Shown here: positions 48,201 through 60,875 of the stretch, piece after piece
How positions within the stretch are numbered: the stretch's first letter is position 1
How the letters are laid out: each line of letters begins with the position of its first letter
Assembly: GCF_027595985.1 (NCBI RefSeq)
Contig: NC_073303.1
Location: forward strand, 185,092,670-185,156,669
Source: Sorex araneus
Taxonomy: Eukaryota; Chordata; Mammalia; Eulipotyphla; Soricidae
DNA length: 64,000 nt
Direction of reading: 5' to 3'
The notes under the pieces: generated by a model
What the model saw: only the letters and a program-made list of their open reading frames with translations
The model's database searches: none
Told to the model about the DNA's origin: nothing
Position numbers and translations under genes: made by a program

Positions 48201-48489
48201 AACTCTCTCAGATGACCCCAACTCTACATCTGAAGTCCAAAGCAACAGAAAGACGGCTTCAATCTTTTCTTCTGAAGTTTTCTGCATTCATCAAAAAGCG
48301 GGATAGATCAGTTTTCCAATTCCTATTGACTTTTCACAACCATTATGGTAATATAAGCATTGAATTTCAATACTAAAGACACATTAACACAAGTAACAAT
48401 AAAACAAAGTTAACAGAAGCTAATTATAAATAAAATCAGAAATAATATTAAATCCTTAAAGAAAAATATCTACCATGAAGAAATCATAT

Positions 48490-49135
48490 AAATGAATTTC
48501 AGAAGAGAGCAGAGATATCTCCCTACTCTGGCCAGGCTGATGTCACCAGGGCATCTGAAATGGGGGCAAGCATGTCCCTCCACCTTCTCCAAATGAACCC
48601 TGGCAGCCACAAACCTCCTGAACCCAATTGCCACCATTCTCTCAGCCCATCTTCATAAGCTAGTCTGGAGCTTCTCAAGCATGATGAGAATGAATCCGCT
48701 GAAAAAAACAAGTGACTGAAAACTCAGGCTTCATGGAGTTGTGAATGGTTCACCTCCTTTCATCTCCCTGCCCTTCTGGTTTCCTGGCAGTTATGCCCAT
48801 GAACTGCCTCTGTGTGTTATTTAAGTGCATTAATGGCCATGATCAAGGGGCTCACAAGTCAAACTCGGGAGAGTGCAGCATGCTGCAGAGATGCCTCCAG
48901 ACCCTACTTATTTAAAATTTTAGTAGCACGGTCATGAAAGCAGCCGTATGATATCTCATACTATTCATAACAAACAGTAAAAAACAAGTTATTTGGCATC
49001 TGCTTGTGAGACAGGCTTGAGTGGTGGTGAGAAAATTTGAAATAAAAGTGGTGGGATTGGTGTCGAAATATTGCATGTAATCAATTATTGTGAATAACTT
49101 TATGAAAATAAAATTTAAAAATTTAAGAAAAAATA
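48490..49135 (+). mobile_element. L1-tailed non-autonomous retroposon, family 2
   Basis: A moderately GC-rich body without open frames ends in gtggtgggattggtgtcgaa, atattgcatgtaatcaatt and tgaaaataaa plus an A-rich tail, the same end as the element at 4575. The block gcagagatgcctccagacc (48883) recalls the cagaatgcctccagac motif of the mini-L1 at 44700. Its left limit is uncertain. Confidence 0.55.
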
Positions 49136-50322
49136 AAAAAGACATGAACTAGAGAATTTATCATATAAAGAATCTAGAAAATTCATTATAACAAAACTTA
49201 AAAAAAATAAGAGAATGCATTTTATGTAGAGTACAAAAGGACCAAGATACCAAAATAAGTCACTATAAACAGAAGGCATCTTTACTGAGATTAAAGATAC
49301 TAAAAGTGCCACCCCCGATGATGCAAAGGTATGAAAGGAATTTTAATAATATTTAAATCAAACAAGGAAATATAATAAGTATAATCAACCTGAAAGAGTA
49401 AAAGATGTCATAAATTGAAGTGAAAAATATTAGCATAGACTCAAGAGAAAGAAAGAATAAAATATTTAGGAAAAATGAAAAATTAAGAAACTTCACAAGA
49501 TGTGTAAGAATCAATTAGAAAATTAAATATAAAGAAAATGAGCATCCATAAGTGATCAAGGGAAGGGAGTAGTAACACACTCAATTTAAGATTAGCTAAG
49601 AGGTTACCAAATCCAAGAAAAAACTAATCTTGGCAACCAGTAAAACTAACAAATCACCAGAATGTATGAATAAAAATTTATATAATGGTTATATGGACAT
49701 AAGTGGCAGATATTGAAATTTCCATCCCAATATAATTGTTTTGCTCCACACTTTCTTAAATAAACAGGACATTCTAAAGGATATGTTATATGTTGGGCAT
49801 AAAAATAATTACAAATAAATGTCTGACGGTTGAAATTATAGAGAGCATCTTTATTGTCACAGGGATATAATGCTGAATTAACAATGAAGAGAAAAATAGG
49901 AAACGTCGCAAGCCATTGAAGACCAAGGGAGAAATAATGCATTACCTGGAGAGAAACAACAAATTACCTGGAGAACAAGAACAAAGCACTGAAGACAAGC
50001 TATCAGTTGGGGAGAAGACAAATTGATAATAAAGGGAAATCTATGTAGCAGTGCGGATCCACATCAAAAAACAAGACAACACTGAATATTATTTGTGTGT
50101 CCCACAACTATCCAAATATTAGTGGGTTTTTCAAACTATATGCAAGCTATAACTATCTCTTTGGAGACCGTTAGAAATTAAAGATGAAGGAATTTCTTAG
50201 TCCTTGATTTGTACTACTTAATACTAATTAATTAACATTCATTACAGATTTCATTATGATGATCATTTTAGTACATCTATTTTTACTATGGCCGTTGTGA
50301 AAAATAAAAACTGTCCTTCACC

Positions 50323-50366
<44 letters not shown>

Positions 50367-52706
50367 CTTTCATGTACTCCTAGGTGTTAGATGTTTTCTG
50401 GGTTGTGGTGGTTGATATTAGAACTAAATACTATTTTACTTCTGATTCACATCCTATAGTAAAGTCATGTGAAAGATCACAATCAAAAATATAAAACAAA
50501 ACACATTCAATATGCTCTTTAAAAGAGATAGTCAATTATATGTTTGCAAAAGTCATTGTAAAGCAGAAAAGCTTGTTGGTATAAAAAGATAATCTGTTTT
50601 TATTACTGACGAAGGTGTATGACAATTATATTTATGTTATCAGGGGTGAGCAGGCAATGGAGATGAGAGATAAGAACAGATGAACCAATTTCAATATTAT
50701 ATAATATGTATCTCCTGTACATAGAAAAGCATTAAGAAAAAGCAATGTTGTTATTCTACTGTAAAATGGAAATTATGAAATTTTAAAGTTGTGCCAATAG
50801 AAGCAAAGAGAAGTGGAAAGATGAGTGAAATTGATCACTGCAAGCAGCTGGCTTCAGTAATTTAGTCTTTTTCAAAATAAATGTTTATGATAGAAAGTCA
50901 GTAGCACATGCACTAGGTGCTAATTTATGAATGCAGAAATTAATTTCCTTTCAAAATTCATCAAAATGTATTTCTTTTCAAGCTGGTATACTATGGAAGA
51001 AGTGTTTTCAATTTCTAAATGAATGGTAACTAACAACAAATCAGTTATTTAATTTTCTAACATCGATGTATATGTCAGGCTCCTGAAGACACAATATATA
51101 GAGAATACTACAGTTAATGTAAACACATACACATAGGAAAACATAAGTGGGACACAAGAATAGTATCCTTGTGTTAGAAATACAAAGCTGATCTATTAGG
51201 TCTTATTATTAAATTATGAAACTTAATAATTAAGGTATGTGTTTGATGACCATGTGCTTACTTTTTAAATGGTTATGAAAAGCTGTATTTGAATATCTAA
51301 ATATTTTCAGTAATGAGCAAAGCATGGTGATGAGCTACAACCATAAAAATAACAATAAAATCAACACCCATTTTTATAAATGTTAAGAGAACGGATTTCA
51401 TAGTTTGAAATTAAACATTCTGTAACAATTTAGAGTGACATATAGTATGTTGAAAAAATGTGTTCTGGTAAAACTTCGAATATAATGAAATCCCCTACAA
51501 ACCATTTTCTTAGAAATCCAATTATCATACTGTGTAATTGAAATTCATTTCCAGAAGTATATAGTCTGATTTCTGAAAACCAGGAGTAGCAGAACTACAT
51601 TAGTTATAGCTACCTATTATATCTTAGAGCACATCTATAGAACATTTCTGTCTTTACAAGAATTATACAGGGCATTGATACTCAAGAAAATTTTTATGTG
51701 TATAAAAAATTCAAGATTTGCTCAGGCATTTAATTGTGTTTATGTTTTAAACATGTGTATCATCATGGAAATTTTAAATGAGCACATAATTTTCTTTTAA
51801 AATATCACAGCCAATCCTTTTTTGAATATAACGTCTCAGAGTAGCATTACTTCTTGATTAGTTTTTGTGTGTGTGTGGAAAAAAAAACTAATCACTATTG
51901 ATTAAGGCAAGAGAATCTCATTATATATTGTATTTCAACTTCAGTAAAACATACCAAATAATCTTTGTGCAATGACAAAGTGAATGTAATGCAAAACTAA
52001 TAAAGAACACTTAAACATTTCAGGGTGTGATTTTCATTCACTAATATAAAAAGTCCATGTTAATATAATGTTTAAAAAAATCTGAAGTAATTATATAAGT
52101 AAAAGCTTTCTGAAGTGTAGAGACTCTTTTGGATTGGTACCAGATTTCATTTACAAATATTTTAAAATTATTTCTATACTAAGGTCCAACATTGCCACAA
52201 ATTAATTCCTTAAAAGCATTCATATTATTTTTAATATGAAGACACATGATTTATATAATTTTTTCATAGTTGATTTTCAGGTATATTATTCTTTAAATTA
52301 CAAACCATTATATTTGAATTTTTTATAATTTTCTCTAAACCTAGTTTACATTTCAAAAGTATGGCAAAAAATTTGCCCAATTTGCAACTATTATCCCATG
52401 TTCCAAACAAATAATCAGATTATTTGCTTCTTGAATTTAATAAAATCACTTTAATTCTTTAATATTCTTTTTCAATTGTGCCTTGATCTCACTAAATGCT
52501 GCCTACCACTGTTGGGGCACTACAATTTAGCTTTACTTTGAGTTTAGGTGTCTTGTTTGCCTATTTTAGCTTCGTATTATTTACCATGCAGGAAATAGTA
52601 CATACAACACATTTAAAAAAATGTTTCATTCACTGAAATTTACAAATAATCTGCTACATTTGCACATACCTGGATTTTAATGGTTAATAACTAAATATTT
52701 GTTTAA
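49136..52706. other. Long AT-rich region, no gene recognised
   Basis: 49140-50070 is A-rich on this strand and could be very old LINE debris, but no motif survives. 50380-52700 looks unique. No open frame above 100 codons. Confidence 0.4.
50326..50365 (+). repeat. (GT)n microsatellite
   Basis: About 19 GT units. Confidence 0.97.
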
Positions 52707-52707
52707 G

Positions 52708-52868
52708 CGGCTGGAAAGATAGTGCATTAGTATGTTCAATCACTTCCCCACTGTGTTTGTGCTTTAAACATGTGAATCGCCATGGATATCTTAGGACATC
52801 CCTAAGTCCTACCAGTAATGATCCCTGAGCACTGAGACAGTAATAAGCAGTGTGAGCAGCCAAAACTA
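52708..52868 (+). mobile_element. Degenerate type A SINE
   Basis: Head gcggctggaaagatagtgcattag; tail gtaatgatccctgagcactgag. Confidence 0.7.
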
Positions 52869-53402
52869 AAATAAATGTATATTATTAATATATCCCAAGA
52901 ACTATGAAAAATGTTACAAACACCATATTAATTCACCAAAGTAAAGATGTGTTATTTCTCAGTTAAGACCACTTATGCTAATCAAAATAGAAAATCAATT
53001 CAGTTTTTCGTTTTAGTTTTTATATTGAGAAGGGGGGTGGTAATCTTGACAAATTAAGCATTGATTAGACATTGCAAGTGTCTTGCCTCCTATACTATCT
53101 TGGGCCCCTATGTTCTATTTTATTGTTGCAATTATAAAATGTACCCCAAAAGTGAGATGGTGAATATATATTTTGGAGTTTTTTCAATCTATTGTGTTAG
53201 TATATAAAAATAACCTTGAATACAAGAAATTATTTATTTGTCATAAAATAAATATATTGCAAGTGACAGGTAGATAGATACACTTCACCTTTTGAGTTAA
53301 TTTTTTCTAAAAATGTAAATTACAAATGTGGAACATAAGTAATGTAGTGCTTTTTTGATATTAGAGAGAAATATTTCACCCAGTATCCATTAAGCCCTTC
53401 CA

Positions 53403-53435
<33 letters not shown>

Positions 53436-54063
53436 GTGTATGTGTGTGTGTTTGTGTGTATGTATATGGGGCTGGAGCAAAAATGTTTAATAGCAAAACT
53501 TTTAAAAAGTTCCTACATATTTGAAATAGCTCATGAAACTTAACTAGCTTTGAGTTAGGATGCAGAGCATAATTTTGATTGATCTCATTTGCAAGTTATT
53601 AAGCTAAAAGAAACTGGATTACTTTTCTTTTATTTGTTTTTTAACAGAAAAGCCACATATTAAGATCCATGTTATAATTATAGTCATTCTCTAAAACAGT
53701 GTTTTTTCAGTTTTCTTCCAGGACATGGATTGATATTTTTATCTTCTATGAAAGTCATAGCGATCATTCAGAAAGGATTATACCTTGTTTTGTGTAAATA
53801 TAGAAGATATTAATATTAGTGGCTCTTGAAAATTATTTAAAGCTTGTCATGTTTTCTGCCCTCATTGAGAGATGATTAATGAGGCAATATTTGCAATGGG
53901 TAACAAGCTTCATGAGCAAAATTTGTTGGATAAGTAATATCGTACAGTCTTAATGAAATAATTATTAACTTGAGATTTCCTTAAATATTAGTAATTCCTA
54001 GTAAACTTGGAAATTGGATAATAATATTTTTATGACAAATGAGAAACTGAAGAAGTCTGAAGA
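52869..54063. other. Unique AT-rich sequence
   Basis: No gene recognised. A (TA)n-(GT)n compound tract lies at 53401-53466, followed at 53467 by an isolated 17-bp SINE head start (ggggctggagcaaaaat). Confidence 0.5.
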
Positions 54064-54232
54064 AGTCTGATTTCTTTGACAAGACCCTGAATGAATGTCT
54101 TGAGGATTTTCATGTTCCTGGAGCAAGCAGACGCCATTGGGCTACACTAGCACATGACAGGGACAAATGAAGACGTTACTGGTGTCCACTCGAGCAAATC
54201 AATGAGCAATGGGATGACAAATGATGCAAGTG
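54064..54232 (+). mobile_element. RTE 3' end, 5'-truncated
   Basis: Translates to FFDKTLNECLEDFHVPGASR, then RHWATLAHDRDK, the C-terminal end of the RTE protein. It then reads the cactcgagcaaatcaatgagc end shared with type B SINEs, a stop (gacaaatga) and a short tail. A third RTE insertion event in the window, with only the last 170 bp. Confidence 0.9.
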
Positions 54233-54608
54233 AAGAAACAAAAATTTGAAAAAATTATTTGTTTCATCATAGGATGTTCCATAGCTCATAGTTTCCGAGT
54301 TTTTATATTTCTATTAGCAAAATATCTTATGTTAAAAACAAGTGAAAGCAGGAATAGCAATAGCAAGAACAGAAAACAAAGAAAAGTCATTTGAAACCAT
54401 AAAAATCATTTGATATACTTTTTCCTTTTGATGTACATCTGTCTATGAATATTTAATTAAATCAACATACTTAAAACTGGGTAGCATTCTTTCTCTAAAT
54501 ACTAGTAAAGTTGAAGATGTTAAATCTTTTGATATCTTTCACAGAAATATCCTGAACTGGAGACACTTCTGTTACCTAAGGATAAAGTTGCTTCATAATA
54601 CAAATTGG
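54233..54608. other. Unique AT-rich sequence
   Basis: Nothing recognised. Confidence 0.5.
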
Positions 54609-54610
54609 AC

Positions 54611-54782
54611 TGAGGGACAGAGAGATAGTAAAGAGATTAAGAAGCTTGCCTTGCATGTAGCCATAGAGATTCTCCAGCACAACATATGGTCCCTAGAACA
54701 ACACTAGCGGACCATATTTCTGAATATTGAACCAGGAGAAGTCCTTGAGCACCGAAAGATATAGCTAAATCATATCCCCAAA
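54611..54782 (+). mobile_element. Degenerate type A SINE
   Basis: Head gagggacagagagatagtaaagag, middle cacaacatatggtccctag. Confidence 0.7.
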
Positions 54783-55487
54783 TAATTGTGTGAACTAAAC
54801 CCCATATGGATGCCAGATCCATAGTAACAAAGATGCACAATAGACGGGATTTTAGAAATTCTTCCTTTGGATCTATGGCATTTAAGATCAAAGAAGTTGC
54901 AGTATAAATGTCAGTAATTTATAGTGTTTTCTTTTTGTTTGATTGTTAATTTAAGCAACTTGCTCTTTTTTGCAGTCATTGTTCTGCTTCATTATATAGA
55001 ATTGGGCAGGGAGTTATTGAATTCATTCCAAGCCTCCATGATTGTAGGCTTCTAAACATGCTTTATCTAATCAGCTGTGCCTTCACTTAAGATTCACAAT
55101 AGAAAAAGAAACCAAAATATTATCTTTCTTTCTCTAGAAGATGTAGCTGAATGTTGGACTTCAGAAGAATTATGCTACTTACTCTCTTCTGGCATCCAGT
55201 GCCCTTGAGGTTGAAGATAACTGGAGTGTCAGTTTCCTCCTTCTAGGTGGCTAGATTTATTGGCTGACTCTGAACTTTTGAACAGGAACGTTTTAAAATT
55301 AGTATGATTATACTAACTTCTCTTTAAGACATACCATTGCTTTAATGCATCAGTAAACTTTCTTATTGAAATACCTATTTAAATTTCTTTTTTGATCTCT
55401 TTGAGAATGAATATATTCGATCTTAAATTAAAACACAGAAAAGATGTTAAAAATAGAAAGGAGAGAAGGAAGAGTAAAAATTTTGTT
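54783..55487. other. Unique sequence
   Basis: Nothing recognised. Confidence 0.5.
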
Positions 55488-55645
55488 TGGGGACTATACC
55501 CTGAGATGCTCAGTGCTTAGTCCAGACTCTGTGCTCAGGTTTCACACTTGGAAGTGCTCAAGCAACCATCTGAGGTACCCATGGATAAAATAGGATGGTA
55601 GCATGCAAGGAAAACACCTTATCTCCTGTTTCACCTCTCCAGTTC
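55488..55645 (-). mobile_element. Degenerate type A SINE
   Basis: Reverse copy: ggggactataccctgagatgctc, gtgctcaggtttcac and cctgtttcacctctccag. Confidence 0.65.
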
Positions 55646-55985
55646 TGAAAGATCACTTTTAAATAGTGGAAAATCACAATGCAATTTCATTAAGAAATAA
55701 AGGACTTTAGCAGATAATTAATGTAACTACCCCACTAAATTGACAGACATTTGCATCCAACTTTTTAAATCATATCAAATAATCAATGGACATATGAATA
55801 AGGAAAAGTGCCACACTGGCAAATTATTGTAAAATATAAGATTGATATCAAAGAGAAGTCCTACAGGCTTACAGTGAACACACACACACACACGCATGCA
55901 TGCACACACAGACACACACGATATATGAAGAATCAGAACTACCTTAAAGTTTCAGGAGCAAAATGAAGGTTTATGGAAGTTGAAT
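55646..55985. other. Unique sequence with CA-rich tract
   Basis: (CA)n with cgcatgcatg interruption at 55878-55918; otherwise nothing recognised. Confidence 0.5.
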
Positions 55986-55998
55986 TAGGCATTCAATA

Positions 55999-56195
55999 CC
56001 ACTGTAGCATGGTCCTCCAATTGTTAATTGATTTGCTCAAGTGGGCACCAGTAACATCTCCATTCTGAGAATTACTGTTACTGTTTTTGGCATACTGAAT
56101 ACACCATGGAATAGCTTGCCAGGCTCTGCCCTGAGGGCAGGATACTCTCGGTAGCTTGCTGGGCTCTCCAAGAGGGACTGAGGAATCAAACCCCA
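55999..56195 (-). mobile_element. Type B SINE, left half of a head-to-head pair
   Basis: Reverse copy running from the RTE-like tail (ttaattgatttgctcaag) to gaggaatcaaacccc, where it is cut in the B box and joined directly to the next SINE. Its own target duplication is not next to its cut end but beyond the partner. Confidence 0.93.
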
Positions 56196-56356
56196 TGGGC
56201 TGGAGCTATAGTTCAGTGGGCAGGGCATTTGCCTTGCACGAAGCCGACCCTGGTTCAATTCCCAGCATCTCATATGGTCCCCTGAGCACCACCAGGAGTG
56301 ATTCTTGAGTTCAGACCCAGGAATAACTCCTGAGCATCACCAAGTGTGATCCAAGA
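56196..56356 (+). mobile_element. Type A SINE, right half of a head-to-head pair
   Basis: Complete head (tgggctggagctatagttcagtg), B box and tail ending ccaag without a long A-run. The 13-bp duplication taggcattcaata / taggcattcagta at 55986-55998 and 56357-56369 encloses both SINEs. Confidence 0.93.
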
Positions 56357-56369
56357 TAGGCATTCAGTA

Positions 56370-56690
56370 TTAGAAGGAAAAATAATTTTACCACAAAAAA
56401 GATGAATGTCAATACAAACATTAGGCAAAATTTATAAAATTTCAACCATTTAGTCTTTTCTTTTTCAGAATATAGAAAAGACATACTTCATAAACTAAAT
56501 TATACTATTTTGAGCTAAAAACAAGGATAAATTAGAACAATAAGAATTTTGAGAGTAAATGAAAGTCAAATCTAAACCATGCTAGTCATGCGTATTTTGA
56601 AAAAAGATTTGCAGTTTTATTGTTGATATGTTGCTATGAATGGGTACCTAATTTATGACAACTGTGCATTTAACAAACTAAATCAATAAC
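56370..56690. other. Unique AT-rich sequence
   Basis: Nothing recognised. Confidence 0.5.
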
Positions 56691-56703
56691 TCCAAAAAAG
56701 TAA

Positions 56704-56925
56704 TCACTGTAGCATTATAGTGCCCCGCTGTTCATCAATATCCTGAAGCAGACATCAGTAACGTCTCCATTGTGGGACTTGTTACTGTTTTTGGCATATC
56801 AAATACGCCACGGGTAGCTTGCCAGGCTCTGCCATGTGGGCGGGATACTGTCAGTAGCTTGCCGGACTCTGAGAGAAATGGAAGAATCGAACCCGGGTCA
56901 ACCATGCTGTGTTATCACACCAGTC
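56704..56925 (-). mobile_element. Type B SINE
   Basis: Reverse copy with a 20-bp deletion in the head (gtcaaccatgctgtgttatc). The word ccaaaaaagtaa recurs on both sides (56692-56703 and around 56926-56938) as its target duplication. Confidence 0.92.
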
Positions 56926-56938
56926 CCAAAAAAAGTAA

Positions 56939-57845
56939 GACATGTAAAAATTTTAAGTTGCTTGGCTCAATGATAAAATTGCAAATTGTGAATCATTGAT
57001 ACTGTACATATATATAAATATAGATATATAGATAGATACACATATAGAAGAGATTTTTTAAAATATTAACCACATGTTTTTCTTTACTTTCTAATTGAAA
57101 ATTTCCCCTCTTTTTGGCCTGAGACCTAAAAAGTTCAATACAGGCAGGTCTTACTGAAAACACCTTACATTCATTTCATGTTTATTTTTGGGTTAATCAT
57201 TGATTATTGCTCACGAAAAGATATTTTACTGTTGTCAATTCCTCCCCCATCTTCAGATCTAGTTACACAATCTCATAATAAAATGGCAGGTCATGTAGTA
57301 TATCTTCAATTCAATTAAGAGAAAATCAATCAATAATTAATAATATTTGTATGTCACCTAGATATATATTGGTTAGTATTTTAAAGTATACAGAGTATAC
57401 AGAAACACTTGTTTAAAGTGAACAGTAGGGATGGGAAAGGTGAAAGACAAAAGATTCATTTTTTTCATTTTAATGAACCTAAAAAAAAACCTCTTGACAT
57501 TTTAACTTCTTTATATACCATGTGATAAAAGCAAAAGTCACCTTTTAATGGGCCCGTTAAGTTAAACTGACTGTGTGAATTTTAAACCGATTTCACATGG
57601 AATTTTAAACTTTAAATTAGAGTCACATAATATTTAACCATTTATGCGTAGAAATTTGTGAATCCGAAACTAAGATAAATCTTTTATTTTAACATAAATA
57701 CAATAAAATGTTGAATAAATAAAATATTATAATAATAAAACAACAAATAATCACAGTATTGAATGCTATTTCTTTAAAATTAATAAAAAATAAAGAGCTA
57801 AGGTATACTTTAGTTGCAGATACTTGTTGAGCAATGAAATTATGT
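56939..57845. other. Unique AT-rich sequence
   Basis: Nothing recognised. Confidence 0.5.
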
Positions 57846-57976
57846 CCATATCGCTTGCCTTGCACACAGCCAATTCGAGTGAGTCCTCAGCTGTATAGGG
57901 ACCTCCCAGCCCTACCAAGAGTGGTCCCAGAGCCGAGATCCAGGACTGAGCACTGAACACAGATTGGTTTAGCCAA
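57846..57976 (+). mobile_element. Degenerate SINE, type A-like
   Basis: cgcttgccttgcacacagcc head remnant and gtggtcccagagccgag tail. Confidence 0.65.
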
Positions 57977-58598
57977 TAAAACTTTGTCTTGAGAGACAAT
58001 CTTTAAATAAATTGCCTTGAAGCTATGTTCATGATTTTCCATTATTTGGTTCTTCCAATATTTTAGAGAAAAATTTAAGACATTTTTATGAACAGATCAT
58101 TATTATATTAATCTTTAAAAAAAAAGCATATCTAGGTGGATCAGAATTAAACCATTGAATAGCAGAAATCTCTTGCTTAATGATTTCTTTTTATAGTATT
58201 ATTGTTCAAATTTGTCTTCTGTCCCTGCAGTTCAAATATATATTAATGGAAGTCTATATTCATATGTGTGATCATTATGTAGTAATTTTGTTATTTTCCT
58301 GAAATGTTTAGATATTATTTTCAAAACGGTTAGCAACATAAAACTTTAATATTTACTAACCAAGAAAAAAATACATTCAGTATGACATCTAAAGTTTTTT
58401 AACATTGCAAATTATTTATAATTTTTGTAACTTTAAGGTAGCTTTTTCAGGTAATATTTATCATTCTTGAAGAAATTTTTTCAATATGATGACAATGTAA
58501 TGATAATAATTTTATAGAATAAATATTATTTAAAACAATTTTAACACAAACATAATTCTCCACAAAATATTAATTTTATTATTATTTTTTTAATGTAG
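57977..58598. other. Unique AT-rich sequence
   Basis: The last 30 bases form a pyrimidine-rich run ending in tgtag; see the next entry. Confidence 0.5.
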
Positions 58599-58682
58599 GA
58601 GTACAGCTAGTTATTCAGCCATTGATTAAGCTGATTGAATTGGGCATGAACTCCACTAATTTTATTTCTGACACCACTCTGA
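58599..58682 (+). other. Candidate host-gene exon, 84 nt
   Basis: The block is preceded by a T-rich tract ending aatgtag and followed by gtgagt, a strong pair of splice-site matches. Its length is 84 nt (a multiple of three) and one frame is open throughout, with 27 full codons including QLVIQPLIKLIELGMNSTN. I do not recognise the protein. It lies in non-repeat DNA. It could be a real exon of a gene with huge introns, a cassette exon, or a chance arrangement; without a neighbouring exon the case is only suggestive. Confidence 0.3.
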
Positions 58683-58867
58683 GTGAGTCTATTTTAGTTC
58701 TATATCTATTGTAAACCGTTGGTACTTTTCTTCGAAATAATATAGTAATTTATACTTGAATTGATGTTTGTTTTATAATTTTATAATCTTTTCAATAATA
58801 TGGTCTTAAGCTGATATGTGGAAATCATAATTCATAATTCATGAAAGAAGAATTCAAATCATAATTT

Positions 58868-59036
58868 TTTGAGTAGTATTTTGGCCATGCCTAATAGTGC
58901 TAAGGCCGTGCCCTGACTTTGTGCTCAGAGCGACACCTTGCAGCGCTTTGGGGACCATCTGCAATGACTATTATGCAACAAGGGCCACCTGCGTGAAAGG
59001 CAGACACCCTTGACTCTTGTAATATCTCTGTACTTC
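58868..59036 (-). mobile_element. Degenerate type A SINE
   Basis: Reverse copy: ttggccatgcctaatagtgc, gtgctcagagcgacacc and a head trace (cttgtaatatctctg). Confidence 0.6.
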
Positions 59037-60250
59037 GGATTTTAATTTCTTTTAATGATTATTTAGAGAATATGTCAGTAATATTTTATTTAAAATATTT
59101 GGAAAGTAATTTGGGATAACATCGGCATTCAAAAGTTATTTTGAAAAGAACCACTTAGCAATTATGTAAGCCAGGGTGAGATGAATTTAAACTGCCATTT
59201 ACTAAAGTAAAACTGGTTTAAGTGACATATAAAACAGACAAGACTTGTTTGTTGCGATAACATCTTGATACAATTAGATTTTTCTTTAAAATGTATATAT
59301 AATTTTTTCTCATAAGAATGCAGCTAATAGTGCAGCAAAAATTCATTACTTTCATCAAATTTTGGAAATGTAAATTAAAGAAAATTTAACTATTTTTTAT
59401 TTTACTTGGCCAAATGAAGCTTTATACAGGAAGGAAAAACTATTGAGCTAAGATTTAGATAAATAAATATGATTTGTATTAATATTCTTTCATGGGTAAT
59501 ACAATATGCACATTTTTGGCTGTTTTAAATTCATTTTTATGACTTTTAGCGAGTTTTGGTAAAGTTATTTTAATTATGATTATATATGAACATGTTCAAA
59601 TATAACATAAAAATTTATTACCTGGGCAAGAATAAAACTACTCTCCTTGATGATTGTTGCTACATAAAATCAGCCATCTCTGATATGAAGGTCATGAATG
59701 AATTTAAACCTTGAGTAGATTCAAGATTACCTAAGAATAGCACCAGAATATGCCTTGAGTTTCCAGTTTCTGATATACATTAAAAAGCAACTGCTTGGCT
59801 CTGCACTGGATCTTCAAATGAGGAAACTCGACAATAACATTGTTAATACATGTGAACTTACACAAAAGAAAGAGAAAGAAATGAAAGAATATAGATTTCA
59901 AATTCTAAAAGTAATAAAAACAATCTGTGTGATAAAAATTCAAAAGAATGACATTAGTAAAGAATTATCTTTAGAGATATCAAAGATGAAAGAATAAACA
60001 AAGTAATTAACAATCAAGATGAAGATTATACTTTGCCATAGTTCCTCAATTAAACCTGAAGTAATATTAGCTATGAGGAGTATTTTTGATGATTTTCTTT
60101 AAATTTTTCACATATTTTACATAAGTGATAATTATTTTAAACGTTCAGAATGATTATAAAAATTAAATATAATTTTTATAAAATATTATTAAGTGAGAGA
60201 ACTATTAGAAAAACTACACATGAACGGTCCAAGTGATTTCCTTATCAGCA
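59037..60250. other. Unique AT-rich sequence
   Basis: Contains the lysine-rich open frame listed next; otherwise nothing recognised. Confidence 0.45.
59755..59997 (+). other. Unassigned 80-codon open frame
   Basis: A Lys/Glu-rich frame (QKKEKEMKEYRFQILK) with a coiled-coil look and no upstream splice signal or start context. A-rich DNA readily yields such frames, so chance or an unrecognised retrocopy fragment are both possible. Confidence 0.15.
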
Positions 60251-60251
60251 A

Positions 60252-60425
60252 CAATTTATTTATTTATTTGGGATTGGGGGGTCACGTCTGGTAGTGCTCA
60301 GAGGTTACTTCTGGCTCTGCACTCAGGAATCCCTGCTGGCAGGCTGCAGGGCCATATGGGATGCCAGTGATGAAATCTGGGCCAGTCACATGCAAGTCCT
60401 ACCTATTGTACTATCTCGGCAGTCC
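60252..60425 (-). mobile_element. Type A SINE, diverged
   Basis: Reverse copy with (TTTA)n tail, ggggggtcacgtctgg, ctggctctgcactcagg and head trace (tgtactatctcggc). Confidence 0.85.
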
Positions 60426-60469
60426 AAGTTAGCAACCATTTAAAATAAGAAACACTGTTGTATTCTTCT

Positions 60470-60715
60470 GGACTGGAGAGATAGCACAGCCAGTAGGGTG
60501 TTCGCCTCACATGCAGCCAACCCTGGTTTAATTCCTCCGCCCCTCTCAGAGAGACCAGCAAGCTACAGAGAGTATCTCTCTTGCACGGCAGAGCCTGGCA
60601 AGCTATCCATATTCAATATGCCAAAAACATTAACAACAAGTCTCATAATGGAGACATTACTGATGCCGGCTCAAGAAAATTGATGAACAATGGAGTGACA
60701 GTGACAGTGATTCTG
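60470..60715 (+). mobile_element. Type B SINE, full length
   Basis: Head tggactggagagatagcacagcc, ccctctcagagagacc body, leader block (tattcaatatgccaaaaac), RTE-like end and gtgacagtgacagtg tail. Confidence 0.93.
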
Positions 60716-60875
60716 AGTGCCAGAGAGAAGTACAGTGATAGGATGCTTACAGACCAGGATTCACTCCCAGCTCCCCTGAGCCTCACTAGCAGTGACCCAG
60801 AATACCGTGCCAGGGTTAAGCAATGAGAACCACGAGGTTTGGCCCTAAAACCAATAATAATAAAGCAAATAGACA
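60716..60875 (+). mobile_element. Degenerate type A SINE
   Basis: gccagagagaagtacagtg head and an A-rich end near 60860; the type B copy sits at its head. Confidence 0.55.

Noticed and set aside
48021..48306. Host coding exon from the 115-codon frame
   Set aside because: The left part resembles a reversed old L1 end, and no splice sites frame the rest.
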